A stretch of DNA of 64,000 bases from Streptomyces sp. DI166 (GTDB taxonomy: Bacteria > Actinomycetota > Actinomycetes > Streptomycetales > Streptomycetaceae), in NCBI RefSeq assembly GCF_900091315.1, contig NZ_FLSP01000001.1:62001-126000 (forward strand), written 5' to 3'. The position numbers and the translations under genes are program-made. Under the pieces are notes generated by a model. The model worked only from the letters and a program-made list of their open reading frames with translations. It made no database searches and was not told where the DNA came from. Each line of letters begins with the position of its first letter. Positions within the stretch are counted from its first letter, which is position 1. Positions 62,823 through 64,000 of the stretch are shown here, in pieces.

Positions 62823-64000
62823 TCAGCAGTCGGTGTCGGGCTGGGCGGCGGTGAGGTGGTAGGGGGCCCGCTCGTCGAGGAGCAGCGGGACGAGGGCGCG
62901 CAGGGGCTGGCGGAGCGGGACGTAGGTGCCGTGTGTCCGTACGCCGTGCAGGGCGAGTTCGTCCTTGATCTCGGTGTACTGCTCCCCCGTCAGCCGGTAG
63001 CCGCAGGGTGGGTCGGACAGTGTCTCGGCGGGTTCCGGCGGGTCGTTGTCGGCGCCGCCGAGATAGACCGGTCCGGTGTCGTGCAGGCCGGTGCGGCGGG
63101 CGTCGGCGGTGGCCGCGTCGACCGTCCGGCCCCGCTCCCCCGCGAAGGTGAACAGGCCGTCGAGGGCGGAGAGTTGGGAGTCGACCCGGCGCCGGTTGTT
63201 GACCGGTGCGGGCACGCCGGTCAGGTTGTCCACGCGGCTCTCGATGAGCAGGCCGACGGTGTGCTTGATTCCGGACATGTTCCGCAGGATGCGTTCCTGC
63301 CCGTCGCCGGCGACCTGCCGGGTCGGCTCACCGGTGACGGGGTCGGTCCAGATCCCGTAGGTCCCGGTGGTGTGGCCGGCGGCCTCGGCGGCGGGGCGGA
63401 CGTACTGCTGCGACAGGGTCCGGGCCTCGGTGTGCAGGGCGGGGGCGGTGTTGGGGTTGCGGGGCCACAGGTCGAACAGGTCCTTGTCGTAGTACGGGGG
63501 TGTGGCGCCGTATTCGTGCAGGTCGTAGACGACGTCCGGGACACGGTCGCGGATCACGGCGGCGAGCGCGCGGCCCTCGGCGGTGCGCAGGGCGAGGTGG
63601 TCGCGGTTGATGTCGACACCGTCGCTGTTGCCCCGGGTGTTCGCGGCCCGGCCGTCGGGGTTGGCGGTGGGCACGACCAGCACCGTGGTGGACCTCAGCA
63701 GCCGTCGGGTCCGGGCGTCGTCGTCGAGGGCCAGGTCGCGGACGGTGGTCAGACAGGCCTCGCGGCCCGCGGGTTCGTCGCCGTGCTGGCTGCACACCAG
63801 CAGGACGGTACGGGTGGTGGGGCGGGTGCCGATGCGGACGAGTTGGAGCGGGCGGTTCTGTTTCGTGGTGCCGATCCGGGCGACCGACATGCGGTCGCTC
63901 GCCCGGTCGACGGCGGCGAGGAACGCCTGCTCCTCCGGCTGGCTGGTCCAGCGGGCGCCGCCCGACTCCTCGAAGCCGGTGCGGGGCGGGGTGTCGGCCG
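62823..64000 (-). CDS. M14 family zinc carboxypeptidase, 5'-truncated by the window
   Basis: The frame stays open to the window edge, with at least 36 further codons upstream of the ATG at 63890, so the true start is outside. Zinc ligands are His and Glu in [13 protein letters not shown] (HxxE) and a His in VVYDLHEYG. The [19 protein letters not shown] stretch (substrate Arg and Asn-Arg) and the LLIESRVD glutamate are typical of M14. It should cleave C-terminal amino acids or a peptidoglycan peptide. Whether it is secreted cannot be seen without the N-terminus. Confidence 0.9.
   Translation of the reverse strand, partial: ADTPPRTGFEESGGARWTSQPEEQAFLAAVDRASDRMSVARIGTTKQNRPLQLVRIGTRPTTRTVLLVCSQHGDEPAGREACLTTVRDLALDDDARTRRLLRSTTVLVVPTANPDGRAANTRGNSDGVDINRDHLALRTAEGRALAAVIRDRVPDVVYDLHEYGATPPYYDKDLFDLWPRNPNTAPALHTEARTLSQQYVRPAAEAAGHTTGTYGIWTDPVTGEPTRQVAGDGQERILRNMSGIKHTVGLLIESRVDNLTGVPAPVNNRRRVDSQLSALDGLFTFAGERGRTVDAATADARRTGLHDTGPVYLGGADNDPPEPAETLSDPPCGYRLTGEQYTEIKDELALHGVRTHGTYVPLRQPLRALVPLLLDERAPYHLTAAQPDTDC

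Overview
The window is a very GC-rich actinobacterial chromosome segment and almost certainly comes from Streptomyces. The signs are strong third-position G/C codon use, GTG/TTG starts, dense stop-start overlaps, a conservon (cvnABCD), a complete actinobacterial hopanoid operon, and gene families known mainly from Streptomyces (SCO6745 family, LPFR-motif protein, DUF6380-like and DUF6126-like peptides). I see no insertion sequence, prophage, integrase or CRISPR array. It reads as core or near-core chromosome.

Layout. 0-2.7 kb: end of a Fur-type regulator, katG and a DUF1905 protein. 2.74-2.82 kb: tRNA-Pro(GGG). 2.9-10.4 kb (mostly minus): MFS exporter, MmcQ/YjbR protein, GNAT plus XRE-cupin pair, B12-type radical SAM enzyme, LysR regulator, and kbl-tdh for threonine breakdown. 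10.5-14.4 kb: conservon cvnABCD followed by a GAF protein. 14.9-17.8 kb: HxlR regulator divergent from an SDR and a DHA2-type MFS pump, with a clear operator between them. 18-25.7 kb: metallo-hydrolase, Glu/Leu-type dehydrogenase with a TetR, a 17-bp tandem repeat, GDSL hydrolase, a LysM-M23 endopeptidase under a c-di-AMP (ydaO-type) riboswitch, a tyrosine phosphatase, and an XRE-cupin/small membrane protein pair with twin palindromes.

25.8-38.5 kb is one long minus-strand hopanoid operon, in transcription order hpnC, hpnD, a 46-codon gene, hpnE, polyprenyl diphosphate synthase, shc, hpnG, hpnH, ispG, dxs, hpnO. It makes its own isoprenoid precursors (dxs, ispG), farnesyl-type diphosphate, squalene, hopene, and then adenosyl-, ribosyl- and aminobacteriohopanetriol. 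hpnC carries an apparent one-base frameshift near its 3' end.

38.8-45.9 kb is a second minus-strand operon: two CDP-alcohol phosphatidyltransferases, a nucleotidyltransferase, a glycerol-1-phosphate-dehydrogenase-like enzyme, a family 2 glycosyltransferase and a two-gene ABC-2 exporter. Its product is not known to me. It looks like a pathway that makes and exports a glycerophosphate- or polyol-phosphate-containing envelope molecule, and it is my best candidate for an undescribed system. It lies between the hopanoid operon and galE-like, cation efflux and idi genes.

49-64 kb holds housekeeping and accessory genes: an HATPase of the anti-sigma type, enoyl-CoA hydratase, a PfpI protein and a frameshifted GlxA-type regulator, an SCO6745-family protein under a TetR-type operator, tex, a secreted serine hydrolase, an ABC-F ATPase, a D-amino-acid oxidase, a BCCT transporter and a 5'-truncated M14 carboxypeptidase. 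Several genes appear to be transcribed leaderless, with a -10 box 6-8 nt before the start codon.
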